Below, piece after piece: positions 33,158-41,520 of a DNA stretch of 64,000 nt; position 1 is the stretch's first letter; each line of letters begins with the position of its first letter. Below the pieces are notes generated by a model, which had not been told where the DNA came from, made no database searches, and saw only the letters and a list, made by a program, of their open reading frames with translations. The DNA lies in the NCBI GenBank assembly GCA_029780415.1, contig JAKOYN010000081.1, forward strand, positions 1 through 64,000, in the 5' to 3' direction. Position numbers and translations under genes: made by a program. This stretch comes from RXIX01 sp003989075 (GTDB taxonomy: Bacteria; Pseudomonadota; Gammaproteobacteria; Competibacterales; Competibacteraceae).

Positions 33158-34438
33158 TCAACCCCGGACGTGCCCATCGCCGAGCACCACGAATTTCAGC
33201 GTGGTCAGACCTTCGACACCAACCGGGCCACGGGCATGCAACTTGTCGGTGCTGATACCAATCTCGGCGCCCAGGCCATACTCGCCGCCATCGGCGAAGC
33301 GGGTCGAGGCATTCACCATTACTGAACTGGAATCGACCTCGCGCAGGAAGCGCCGCGCCCGGCCATAGTCCTCAGTGATAATTGCATCGGTGTGAGCGGA
33401 GCCGTAGGTGGCGATGTGCGCCATGGCGGCATCCAGGTCGCGGACCACGCGCACCGCCAGGACCGGCGCCAGATATTCCGCGTACCAGTCCTCCTCGCTG
33501 GCAAGGCCGATACCGGGCAACAGATCGCGGGTCTGGGCGCACCCGCGCAGTTCCACGCCGGCCTCCTGGTACATCCGGCCCAGCACCGGCAGCACCTGCG
33601 CCGCGACAGCTTCGGCCACCAGCAGGGTTTCCATGGTATTGCAGGTGCCGTAGCGCTGGGTCTTGGCGTTATAGGCCACCCGAACCGCCTTATCGAGATC
33701 GGCGCGGTCATCGATATAGACGTGGCAGACGCCATCGAGATGCTTGATCACCGGCACCCGCGCCTCCCGGCTGATGCGCTCGATCAGGCCCTTGCCGCCG
33801 CGCGGTACGATCACGTCGATGTATTCGGCCATGGCGATCAGTGCGCCCACGGCGGCGCGGTCAACCGTATCAATCACCTGCACCGTATCTGCCGGCAAAC
33901 CGGTCGCCGCCAGACCCTGCTGGATGCAGGCCGCGATGGCCTGATTGGACTGCAGGGCTTCGGAGCCACCGCGCAGAATCGCCGCGTTGCCGGCCTTCAG
34001 ACACAGCGCGGCGGCATCGGCGGTCACGTTCGGCCGCGACTCGTAAATGATGCCGATCACGCCCAGCGGCACACGCATCCGGCCAACCTGGATACCGGAT
34101 GGCCGATACTTCAAGTCGCTGATTTCGCCGACCGGATCGGGCTGGGCAGCGATCTCGCGCAGACCCTGGGCCATGGCCTGGACACCCCTGGCGCTGAGTT
34201 CCAGGCGATCGAGCAAGGCCGGATCCAGACCGGCGGCGCGGCCAGCCGCCAGATCGCGCTGGTTTGCGCTGACCAGAGCGGCTTCCGCGTCCTGCAGCGC
34301 CTGGGCAATGGCCAGCAGGGCGGCATTCTTGGTGCGGGTATCGGCGCGACCGATGATCCGCGATGCGGCGCGGGCACGCTGGCCGATCGCGATCATATAG
34401 CGATCCAGGTCGCGGGCAGTTTCCGTATGGACAGTCAT
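33158..34438 (-). CDS. proA: Gamma-glutamyl phosphate reductase
   Basis: ProA reduces gamma-glutamyl phosphate to glutamate semialdehyde with NADPH, the second step of proline synthesis. The 426-residue protein (E. coli 417) has GVIGIIYESRPNVT, ALCLKAGNAAILRGG, and the catalytic Cys in QRYGTCNTMETLLV. The start is taken as the ATG at 34438 (MTVHTETARDL). A TTG 15 bases upstream is in frame, but the GAGG there is directly adjacent to it, too close for normal initiation. proB is not adjacent. Confidence 0.95.
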   Translation of the reverse strand: MTVHTETARDLDRYMIAIGQRARAASRIIGRADTRTKNAALLAIAQALQDAEAALVSANQRDLAAGRAAGLDPALLDRLELSARGVQAMAQGLREIAAQPDPVGEISDLKYRPSGIQVGRMRVPLGVIGIIYESRPNVTADAAALCLKAGNAAILRGGSEALQSNQAIAACIQQGLAATGLPADTVQVIDTVDRAAVGALIAMAEYIDVIVPRGGKGLIERISREARVPVIKHLDGVCHVYIDDRADLDKAVRVAYNAKTQRYGTCNTMETLLVAEAVAAQVLPVLGRMYQEAGVELRGCAQTRDLLPGIGLASEEDWYAEYLAPVLAVRVVRDLDAAMAHIATYGSAHTDAIITEDYGRARRFLREVDSSSVMVNASTRFADGGEYGLGAEIGISTDKLHARGPVGVEGLTTLKFVVLGDGHVRG

Positions 34439-34477
34439 GGCGCTTTTTCTCAACCTCGTGGCCCGTCTTGGGCCCAG

Positions 34478-35551
34478 TCATGGATAGGGTGATGGATTCC
34501 GGGAGATCGCGCGCGGCATGCGCGGCACTTCCGTCAGGCCCAGGCCAGGGTGCCCTGCCAGACGCAGGCCGGTCGTCAGCAGCGCTGCCCAGGGCGAATC
34601 AGCCTCAAGGCCCTTGACCACCCGGTCAATCCGGGCGCAGGCATGCAACAGCGCGCGGCACTCACCAGGACCCAGCCGCGCCAGGGCCTGCTGCAGCAGG
34701 GGCTTGCGCTTGTCCCAGACCTTGTGCGCAGCGAACACCGGTTCCAGCGACTGGCGCCGCTCACGGGCGAAAGCCAGACTGGCCAGCAGGCGCACTTCGC
34801 GCTGCAGTGCCCAATTCACCAGCACCGGTTCAACGCCCTCGCCGCGCAGACCATCCAGAATGCGCACCAGCCGTTCCGGCACGCCACGCAAGGCGGCTTC
34901 GACAAAATCATAGATGCTGTAGCGGGCACTGTCGCCGACCGCCGCCAGCACCTGCTCGACGCTCAGATTCTGGCCTTCCGTCAGCAGTGCCAACTTTTCC
35001 AGTTCCTGCGCCGCCGCCAGCAGATTGCCTTCGACCCGCTCCACCAGCAGCGCCAGGGCCTCGGGCGCAGCACGCAGACCCCGCTCACGCAGACGCTGCT
35101 CGATCCAGCCCGGCAACTGAGCCCGCTCCACGGCTGGTGCTGCCACGATCACGCCAGCCTCGTCCAGGGCCGTGAACCAGCGGCTCTTCTGCACCTGCCA
35201 ATCCAGCTTGCCGGTGGTGATCAGCAGCACCGCGTCGTCTGCCGGACGGGTGGCATATTCGATCAGGGCCCTGGCACCGGCCTCGCCGGGCTTGGCCTCG
35301 CCGAGACGCAGCTCCAGCAGGCGCCGACTGGCGAACAGCGACCGACTGGCGGCCTGCTGGCGCAATGTATTCCAGTCGAAGCCGCTGCCGGCCTGCAACA
35401 CCTCGCGCTCGGCGCAGCCGTGGCGGCGCGCGGCAGCGCGAATGGCATCAGCGGCTTCCTGCGCCAGCAGCAGCTCCTCGCCATGCACCAGATACAGCGG
35501 CGCCAGGGTCTTGCGCAACTGCCCGGTGAGCTGTTCAGTGCGGATTCTCAA
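34478..35551 (-). CDS. holA: DNA polymerase III delta subunit
   Basis: HolA is the subunit of the clamp loader that opens the beta sliding clamp. The 357-residue protein (E. coli 343) follows the family from RTEQLTGQLRKTLAPLYLVHGEELL through SLFASRRLLELRL, EGNLLAAAQELEKLALL and VEPVLVNWALQREVRLL. It probably starts at the TTG at 35551, overlapping the lptE stop as TTGA, because this start aligns with the E. coli N-terminus and no ATG does. The order leuS-lptE-holA is conserved in gammaproteobacteria. Confidence 0.95.
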   Translation of the reverse strand: MRIRTEQLTGQLRKTLAPLYLVHGEELLLAQEAADAIRAAARRHGCAEREVLQAGSGFDWNTLRQQAASRSLFASRRLLELRLGEAKPGEAGARALIEYATRPADDAVLLITTGKLDWQVQKSRWFTALDEAGVIVAAPAVERAQLPGWIEQRLRERGLRAAPEALALLVERVEGNLLAAAQELEKLALLTEGQNLSVEQVLAAVGDSARYSIYDFVEAALRGVPERLVRILDGLRGEGVEPVLVNWALQREVRLLASLAFARERRQSLEPVFAAHKVWDKRKPLLQQALARLGPGECRALLHACARIDRVVKGLEADSPWAALLTTGLRLAGHPGLGLTEVPRMPRAISRNPSPYP

Positions 35552-36048
35552 GACTTGAGCGCCTGCAGGCGGCGAATGATCTGCCAGGCCAGATCCTCGG
35601 CCATGCTGTTGGCCAGCGCCTCCTGGGCGGCCTCGAAACCGAGCACCTGGTTTTCATCGAACAGCAGGGCGCGATTGGCGATCAGGCTCTCCGCCGGCAC
35701 CAGCACCTTGCCGTTAACCAGCCGCACTTCGTAGCTGACATCGTAGGCCAGGATGTACTCGCGCTTGACGTCGAAACGGTCCGCACTCACCGTGCGCCGG
35801 CCATCGCTTTCGCGCAGCACCACCAGGGTCGCGGTCGCCTGGGCCGGATCATTGACGACGGTCACGCCGCTGCTGGCCAGCAGGGTACGCAGCTTGCGAC
35901 TGACCAGCCCGGGCGGTGTCGCTATCGCTGTCTGGCTCTGGATATAGAGCACCGCCAGTTCCGGCGGCAGTTGCGCCTGGCCGCGCGGCTGGAAACCGCA
36001 GGCAGCCAGCAGCAGAACGGCCATTACCCCGGGCAGGAAGCTACGCAT
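35548..36048 (-). CDS. lptE: LPS-assembly lipoprotein LptE
   Basis: LptE is an outer-membrane lipoprotein that plugs the LptD barrel and delivers LPS to the cell surface. The 166-residue precursor has a short signal peptide with lipobox VLLLAAC (lipidated Cys near residue 17), followed by GFQPRGQAQLPPELA, typical of the family start, then the beta-sheet region with YILAYDVSYEVRLVNG and a C-terminal amphipathic helix (AMEDLAWQIIRRL-type). It starts 10 bases after the leuS stop and overlaps holA. Confidence 0.93.
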   Translation of the reverse strand: MRSFLPGVMAVLLLAACGFQPRGQAQLPPELAVLYIQSQTAIATPPGLVSRKLRTLLASSGVTVVNDPAQATATLVVLRESDGRRTVSADRFDVKREYILAYDVSYEVRLVNGKVLVPAESLIANRALLFDENQVLGFEAAQEALANSMAEDLAWQIIRRLQALKS

Positions 36049-36058
36049 GGCGCCGCGC

Positions 36059-38653
36059 TCAGCAGACCACGTTGACCAGCTTGCCCGGCACGATGACGAT
36101 CTTGCGCACCGGCTTGCCGTCGATGAAGCGCTGCACGTTTGGCTCGGCCTGGGCCGCCTGCTCAATGGCAGCGCGATCGGCCTCGACCGGCACCTCGATC
36201 TGGCCACGCAGCTTGCCGTTGACCTGCACCACCAGACTGAGCAGCTCGCGGGTCAGCGCTTGCGGGTCCGGTTCCGGCCAGGGCGCATTCAGCACATCCG
36301 CGCCATAACCGAGCTCCCGCCACAGGGCATGGGTGATGTGCGGGACGATGGGCGACAGCAGCCGCAGTAGAATGCTCAGGCCCTCGCGGCGCAGCGCAGC
36401 GGCCTGCGGATCAGCGCCGGCCTCGATGCGCGCCAGCACGTTCAGCATCTTCATGGCGCCGGACACCACGGTGTTGAACTGGTGACGACCAAAATCGAAC
36501 AGAGCCTGGCGCAGGGCTTCATGCAGTTCACGGCGCAACTCGCGCAGCGGCGCGGACAGCGCGGCGGCATCCACCTCAGCGGCGGCGCGGATCGCCTCCT
36601 GATGCTCGGCGGCGTAACTCCACACGCGGCGCAGGAAGCGGTAGGCGCCCGCCACACCGGAATCGGACCATTCCAGCGCCTGATCGGGCGGCGCGGCGAA
36701 CATGATGAACAGCCGCGCGGTGTCCGCACCGTACTGCTCGATCAGCGCCTGCGGATCGACACCGTTGTTCTTCGACTTGGCCATCTTTTCGATGCCGCCA
36801 ATCGCCACCGGCTGACCGTCGCGCTTGAGCATGGCAGTCAGTGGCCGGCCCTTATCGTCGGTCTGCACCGTGACCTCGGCAGGGTTGAACCACTGCTTGC
36901 GGCCATCGGCGCCGTCGCGATGAAAGGTCGGCGCCACCACCATGCCCTGGGTGAGCAACTTGGCGAAGGGCTCGGCTACCCCGGTCAGGCCCAGATCGCG
37001 CATCACCTTGGTCCAGAAGCGCGCATACAGCAGATGCAGAATGGCATGCTCGATGCCGCCGATATACTGATCGACCGGCATCCAGTAATCAGCACGGGCG
37101 TCGGTCATGGTCGATGCGCCCGGTGTGCAATAGCGGAAGAAATACCAGGACGAATCCACGAAGGTGTCCATGGTATCGGTTTCGCGCCGCGCCGGCTGAC
37201 CGCAGGACGGACAGGCGCAGTGCAGGAACTCGCTGTATTTGTTCAGCGGATTGCCGGAGCCGTCCGGAATCAGGTGATCGGGCAGCACCACCGGCAACTG
37301 CGCATCGGGCACCGGCACCGCGCCGCAGGCCGGGCAATGCACGATCGGGATCGGCGTGCCCCAGTAGCGCTGCCGGGATACGCCCCAGTCACGCAGCCGC
37401 CAGGTGACCTTCTTCTCACCCAGGCTCCGCGCCTGCAGATCCGCGGCAATCGCATCGACCGCCGCTGCGAAGTCCAGGCCATCGTAGCGGCCGGAATTGA
37501 TGCAGATACCATGTTCGGCATAGGCTTCCTGCCAGGGCGCGGGCGTGGCATCGCCAGCACGGGTGCGAATCACCGGCTTGATCGGCAACTGGTACTTGTG
37601 GGCGAAGGCAAAATCGCGCTCATCGTGGGCCGGCACCGCCATCACCGCGCCTTCGCCATAGCCCATCAGCACATAATTGGCCACCCACAGCGGCAGCGCT
37701 TCACCCGTCAGCGGATGGGTGACGCTCAGCCCGGTGGGTATGCCCTTCTTTTCCTGGGTGGCCAGTTCGGCCTCGGTGACACCGCCCTGCCGGCATTCGT
37801 CGATAAACGCCGCCAGCTCGGGATTGCCTTGCGCGGCGTGCAGCGCCAGCGGATGCTCGGCGGCCACTGCGACATAGGTCGCGCCCATCAGGGTATCGGC
37901 GCGGGTGGTGAATACCCAGAGAGTGCCGCCTTCGCCAACCGCGTGCGGAAAGCCGATGCGCACGCCGTGGCTCTTGCCGATCCAGTTCTTCTGCATCAGG
38001 CGAACCTGTTCCGGCCAGCCCGGCAGCTGATCCAGTTCCGCCAGCAATTCGTCCGCGTACTGGGTGATCGCCAGGTAATACATGGGAATTTCGCGCTTCT
38101 CAACCAGCGCGCCGGTGCGCCAGCCGCGCCCCTCGATCACCTGCTCGTTGGCCAGCACGGTCTGATCAACCGGATCCCAGTTGACCACGCCGGTTTTCAG
38201 ATAGGCGATGCCCTTTTCCAGCATGCGCAGGAACAGCCACTGATTCCAGCGGTAATACGCCGGGGTGCAGGTCGCCACTTCCCGCGTCCAGTCCACGGCA
38301 AAGCCCAGCGAACGCAACTGCCGCTTCATGTAGGCGATGTTGTCAAAGGTCCACTGCGCCGGCGCCACGCGCGAAGCCAGCGCCGCATTTTCCGCCGGCA
38401 GGCCAAAGGCATCCCAGCCCATCGGCTGCAGCACATTCCTGCCCAGCATGCGCTGATAGCGGGCAATCACATCGCCGATGGTGTAGTTGCGCACATGGCC
38501 CATGTGCAGGCGCCCGCTCGGATAGGGAAACATGGACAGGCAGTAGAACTTCTCGCGGCCCGGCTCTTCGCGCACGGCAAAGACCTGACGCGCATCCCAG
38601 TCACTTTGCGCTTCCGCTTCAATGAGTTGTGGGTTGTAAGACTCGGCGATCAC
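36059..38653 (-). CDS. leuS: Leucyl-tRNA synthetase
   Basis: LeuS charges tRNA-Leu. The 864-residue protein (E. coli 860) has the class I HIGH motif in PYPSGRLHMGHVRNY, the WDAFGLPAENAA segment, a CP1 editing domain (about 220-420) and a Zn-type insert with CPACG and CPSCG pairs. The second signature reads KMAKS (in IEKMAKSKNNGVDP) instead of the textbook KMSKS. The start is set by the GTG at 38653, which has AGGA upstream at about 9 bases and gives the family N-terminus AESYNPQLIEAEAQ; the longer frame adds 34 unlikely residues. It heads the long leftward operon. Confidence 0.97.
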   Translation of the reverse strand: MIAESYNPQLIEAEAQSDWDARQVFAVREEPGREKFYCLSMFPYPSGRLHMGHVRNYTIGDVIARYQRMLGRNVLQPMGWDAFGLPAENAALASRVAPAQWTFDNIAYMKRQLRSLGFAVDWTREVATCTPAYYRWNQWLFLRMLEKGIAYLKTGVVNWDPVDQTVLANEQVIEGRGWRTGALVEKREIPMYYLAITQYADELLAELDQLPGWPEQVRLMQKNWIGKSHGVRIGFPHAVGEGGTLWVFTTRADTLMGATYVAVAAEHPLALHAAQGNPELAAFIDECRQGGVTEAELATQEKKGIPTGLSVTHPLTGEALPLWVANYVLMGYGEGAVMAVPAHDERDFAFAHKYQLPIKPVIRTRAGDATPAPWQEAYAEHGICINSGRYDGLDFAAAVDAIAADLQARSLGEKKVTWRLRDWGVSRQRYWGTPIPIVHCPACGAVPVPDAQLPVVLPDHLIPDGSGNPLNKYSEFLHCACPSCGQPARRETDTMDTFVDSSWYFFRYCTPGASTMTDARADYWMPVDQYIGGIEHAILHLLYARFWTKVMRDLGLTGVAEPFAKLLTQGMVVAPTFHRDGADGRKQWFNPAEVTVQTDDKGRPLTAMLKRDGQPVAIGGIEKMAKSKNNGVDPQALIEQYGADTARLFIMFAAPPDQALEWSDSGVAGAYRFLRRVWSYAAEHQEAIRAAAEVDAAALSAPLRELRRELHEALRQALFDFGRHQFNTVVSGAMKMLNVLARIEAGADPQAAALRREGLSILLRLLSPIVPHITHALWRELGYGADVLNAPWPEPDPQALTRELLSLVVQVNGKLRGQIEVPVEADRAAIEQAAQAEPNVQRFIDGKPVRKIVIVPGKLVNVVC

Positions 38654-38777
38654 GGCGATTTCCTGGCTTTCAAACGAAGTGCGGTAAGATAGCACAAGTT
38701 TTGACAGCGCCGGCAGGGCGGCGGTCACCGCCCGCCCCCTGCCCGATCCCGGCAACGCGAGCCCTGAGGTCAGCTTC

Positions 38778-39833
38778 GTGAACGATCACTCTCCGCAATC
38801 CCCTTCCCTGAGCTACCGCGACGCCGGGGTGGACATCGACGCCGGCAATCGCCTGGTGGACCGCATCAAACCACATGCCAAGCGCACCCTGCGCCCGGGC
38901 GTGCTCGGCGGCCTCGGTGGCTTTGGGGCCCTGTTCGAACTGCCGCTGGACCGCTACCGGCAGCCGATCCTGGTATCCGGCACCGATGGCGTCGGCACCA
39001 AACTCAAGCTGGCACTGGACCTGAACCGCCACGACACCCTCGGCATCGATCTGGTGGCGATGTGCGTTAATGACGTACTGGTGGTCGGCGCCGAGCCGCT
39101 GTTCTTCCTCGACTACTACGCCACCGGCAAGCTCGATGTCGAGGTAGCGGCGGACGTGATCAAGGGTATTGCCGATGGCTGCGAACAGGCCGGTGCGGCG
39201 CTGGTCGGCGGCGAGACTGCGGAAATGCCCGGTCTGTATCACGCCAGCGATTACGATCTGGCCGGCTTTTGCGTCGGCGTGGTCGAGAAGGCGCGGATCA
39301 TCGATGCGGCGCGGGTCCGGCCGGGCGACGTGCTGCTCGGGCTGGCTTCGTCCGGGGCGCATTCCAATGGCTATTCGCTGATTCGCAGGATTCTGGCGGT
39401 CAGTGGCGCGGACCTGCATGCACCCTTTGCCGACGGGCGCACGCTCGGCGACGTGCTGCTGGCGCCCACCCGCATTTATGTCAAACCGGTGCTGAAGCTG
39501 CTCGAACAGCTCGACGTGCACGCCATCGCCCATATCACCGGCGGTGGCCTGACCGAGAACCTGCCCCGGGTGCTGCCGGTGCACAGTAAGGCGGTGGTGG
39601 ATCTGCAAAGCTGGCAGCGCCCCGCCCTGTTCCAGTGGCTGCAGGAGCAGGGCGGCGTCGCCGAGACGGAAATGCGCCGTACCTTCAACTGCGGCGTGGG
39701 CCTGGTGATCTGCGTCGCCGCCGAGGATGCCGAACAGGCGCAGACCGTGCTGCGCGCCGCTGGCGAAACCGTCTGGCCGCTGGGCCATATCGCCGCTGCC
39801 GAGGGCGAGCCCTTCGTGGAGTTCCTGCCGTGA
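38778..39833 (+). CDS. purM: Phosphoribosylformylglycinamidine cyclo-ligase
   Basis: PurM (AIR synthetase) closes the imidazole ring in purine synthesis using ATP. The 351-residue protein has SYRDAGVDIDAGNRLV at the start, LVSGTDGVGTKLKLA, GIDLVAMCVNDVLVVGAEPLF in part, and LVGGETAEMPGLY. The start is GTG at 38778 with GAGG about 10 bases upstream. A TTGACA hexamer lies at 38701-38706 in the 124-base divergent gap with leuS, but I find no matching -10 box. purN overlaps the stop. Confidence 0.96.
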   Translation: MNDHSPQSPSLSYRDAGVDIDAGNRLVDRIKPHAKRTLRPGVLGGLGGFGALFELPLDRYRQPILVSGTDGVGTKLKLALDLNRHDTLGIDLVAMCVNDVLVVGAEPLFFLDYYATGKLDVEVAADVIKGIADGCEQAGAALVGGETAEMPGLYHASDYDLAGFCVGVVEKARIIDAARVRPGDVLLGLASSGAHSNGYSLIRRILAVSGADLHAPFADGRTLGDVLLAPTRIYVKPVLKLLEQLDVHAIAHITGGGLTENLPRVLPVHSKAVVDLQSWQRPALFQWLQEQGGVAETEMRRTFNCGVGLVICVAAEDAEQAQTVLRAAGETVWPLGHIAAAEGEPFVEFLP

Positions 39834-40492
39834 GCGGCGGGCAAAAATGCCGTGTGGTGGTGCTGATTTCCGGGCGCGGCAGCAATCTGCAGGCGATTCT
39901 CGATCAGGCAGGCAGCGGGGCATTGCCGGTCGAGATCGCGGCCGTCATCAGCAACCGGCCGGGCGTAGCGGGCTTGGAGCGGGCGCGCCGGGCCGGCGTT
40001 GTGGCGCTGGAACTGGATCACCGGCGCTTTGCCGACCGGCCGGCGTTTGAAGCGGCACTGATCGATCTGATCGACCGTCAGCAGCCGGATCTGGTGATCC
40101 TGGCCGGTTTCATGCGCGTGCTTACTGCTGGTTTTACCGAGCATTACCGGGGGCGGCTACTGAATATCCACCCCTCGCTGCTGCCGAAGTTTCGCGGTCT
40201 GCACACCCATGAACGGGCGATCGCCGCCGGCGAAACCGAGCATGGCGCGAGCATTCACTTTGTCACCGCCGAACTGGATGGCGGCCCGGTGATCGTGCAG
40301 GCGCGGGTGCCGGTGCTGCCGGGTGACGATGCCGACACGCTGGCGGCGCGGGTACTGGAACAGGAGCATCGCCTGTATCCGCAGGCGATTCACTGGTTCG
40401 CGACGAAACGGCTGCGGCTGGAGGGTGAACAGGTCTATTTCGACGGGCAGGTGCTGATGGAACCGCTGCGGCTGGAGAACGCGCCGCGCTAG
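39830..40492 (+). CDS. purN: Phosphoribosylglycinamide formyltransferase
   Basis: PurN formylates GAR with 10-formyl-tetrahydrofolate. The 220-residue protein has VVLISGRGSNLQAIL for substrate binding, the catalytic NIHPSLLPKFRGLHTHERA segment (Asn and His) and the Asp in TAELDGGPVIVQ. The GTG at 39830 overlaps the purM stop (GTGA) and has GGAG about 9 bases upstream within purM; longer in-frame extensions run through purM and are spurious. It forms a two-gene operon with purM and is convergent with dcd. Confidence 0.95.
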   Translation: MSGGQKCRVVVLISGRGSNLQAILDQAGSGALPVEIAAVISNRPGVAGLERARRAGVVALELDHRRFADRPAFEAALIDLIDRQQPDLVILAGFMRVLTAGFTEHYRGRLLNIHPSLLPKFRGLHTHERAIAAGETEHGASIHFVTAELDGGPVIVQARVPVLPGDDADTLAARVLEQEHRLYPQAIHWFATKRLRLEGEQVYFDGQVLMEPLRLENAPR

Positions 40493-40516
40493 TTGATGCG
40501 CAGACACTGCGGCGCT

Positions 40517-40541
40517 GCGCGGCATGGACGCCACGCCGCGC
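40517..40541. terminator. Hairpin between convergent purN and dcd
   Basis: GCGCGGC (40517-40523) pairs perfectly with GCCGCGC (40535-40541) around an 11-base loop in the 54-base gap between the two stop codons. There is no U-run on either strand, so it is at best a weak bidirectional terminator. Confidence 0.35.
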
Positions 40542-40546
40542 GCGGC

Positions 40547-41149
40547 TCAGTGCCCGGAATCGAGCGGCTCATCATCGCCAATCCGGCTCGGCGTTGGCCC
40601 GGTCTGACGGCGGTATTTGGCATCCAGGCGCTTGTTATAGGGGCGGATGGCCGGACTGGAGAGCATCTCGAAGCTGATCGCGCAAATCGCCATGCCCGGG
40701 CGCAGCGCCAGCGGCAGCTTGCCGCTGTTGTAGCACTCCAGAACGATGGCGCCACTCCAGCCGGGGTCGATGCGATGGGCGGTGACATGCACCATCAGGC
40801 CCAGCCGGGCCAGACTGGAGCGCCCGTCCAGCCAGCCGACCAGATCATCAGGCACGGTGATGGTCTCGGCGGTGGCCGCCAGGGCCAGTTCGCCAGGATG
40901 AATGAAAAAGGCGCCATCCTCGGCAATGCGAATCTCCTTGCTCATGATGCGATTGATGGCCTGATCGACTTCCTCGCGTGGCCCGCTCAGGTCAATATAG
41001 GGCGCGGCGTGGTCATTGAACACCCGAAAGCGGTGGCCCAAATGCAGGTCCACGCTGACGCCATTGATCTTGCCCGGCAGGGGATGGGGTTCGATGCGAA
41101 TGCGGCCTTCGGCCAGATAACGTTCAATGTCGCGGTCACACAGGCGCAC
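40547..41149 (-). CDS. dcd: dCTP deaminase
   Basis: Dcd deaminates dCTP to dUTP, feeding dTTP synthesis. The 200-residue protein (E. coli 193) matches the family throughout: LCDRDIERYLAEGRI, KINGVSVDLHLGHRFRVF, DGRSSLARLGLMVHVTAHRI in part, GWSGAIVLECYNSGKLPLAL and the C-terminal RPYNKRLDAKYRRQTG. The GTG at 41149 reproduces the family N-terminus and has GGAG 10 bases upstream; the longer frame adds 26 residues that overlap the next small gene. The position near mrp and metG is conserved. Confidence 0.95.
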   Translation of the reverse strand: MRLCDRDIERYLAEGRIRIEPHPLPGKINGVSVDLHLGHRFRVFNDHAAPYIDLSGPREEVDQAINRIMSKEIRIAEDGAFFIHPGELALAATAETITVPDDLVGWLDGRSSLARLGLMVHVTAHRIDPGWSGAIVLECYNSGKLPLALRPGMAICAISFEMLSSPAIRPYNKRLDAKYRRQTGPTPSRIGDDEPLDSGH

Positions 41150-41205
41150 GGGCGGAATTCTCCAGGCAAAGGACGTGGGCGCGGTGGCGGCCGCGCCCGG
41201 GAGGA

Positions 41206-41424
41206 TCAGTAATAAACCTTGCGGCAACTGCGATACTTCACGCCATGGCGCCAGTATTCGTTACACACGGTGCGATAACGGGGCTTGGTGGTGCAGACCC
41301 GCTTGACCACTCGACCGTTTACGATGGTTTCCTTGCACTTGGTCACCGCCGCTGCTTCCTGAACCGGCACGGCGAACAGACCCGCTACGGCCAGCGCCAT
41401 CAGTCCCGCCTTGATCGCTTTCAT
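41206..41424 (-). CDS. Small secreted basic four-cysteine protein
   Basis: This 72-residue precursor has a clear Sec signal peptide (MKAIKAGLMALAVAGLF core, cleavage after QEAAA). The mature part of about 47 residues is strongly basic and holds four cysteines (TKCKE, RVCTT, TVCNEY, RSCRK) and several aromatic residues, ending KVYY. Two ATGs are adjacent; the second (41424) is preferred because GGGAGG lies 7 bases before it. It lies between dcd and mrp on the same strand, after the mrp terminator, so it is probably transcribed separately. I do not recognise the family. Confidence 0.75.
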   Translation of the reverse strand: MKAIKAGLMALAVAGLFAVPVQEAAAVTKCKETIVNGRVVKRVCTTKPRYRTVCNEYWRHGVKYRSCRKVYY

Positions 41425-41468
41425 CATGAAACCTCCCATTGTATTGCTGTTGGTGAATCGTGAATCGT

Positions 41469-41497
41469 AAAAAAGCGCCTGAAGGACTGCGCTTCCT
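41469..41497 (-). terminator. Intrinsic terminator after mrp
   Basis: On the minus strand AAGCGC (41494-41489) and GCGCTT (41478-41473) form a stem around a 10-base loop, followed by a run of six T residues. It lies 24 bases past the mrp stop and should end the mrp transcript. Confidence 0.75.
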
Positions 41498-41520
41498 GCC
41501 TACTTTAGGTTCGCCTAGCT

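Noticed and set aside
36482..38692. Plus-strand frame of over 700 codons opposite leuS
   Set aside because: Shadow of leuS third-codon-position GC bias; its His/Arg/Gln-rich translation has no domain.
39635..39829. Upstream in-frame extension of purN inside purM
   Set aside because: The translated extension is Arg/Gly-rich and lies over the purM coding frame; the GTG at 39830 has a ribosome-binding site and matches PurN proteins.
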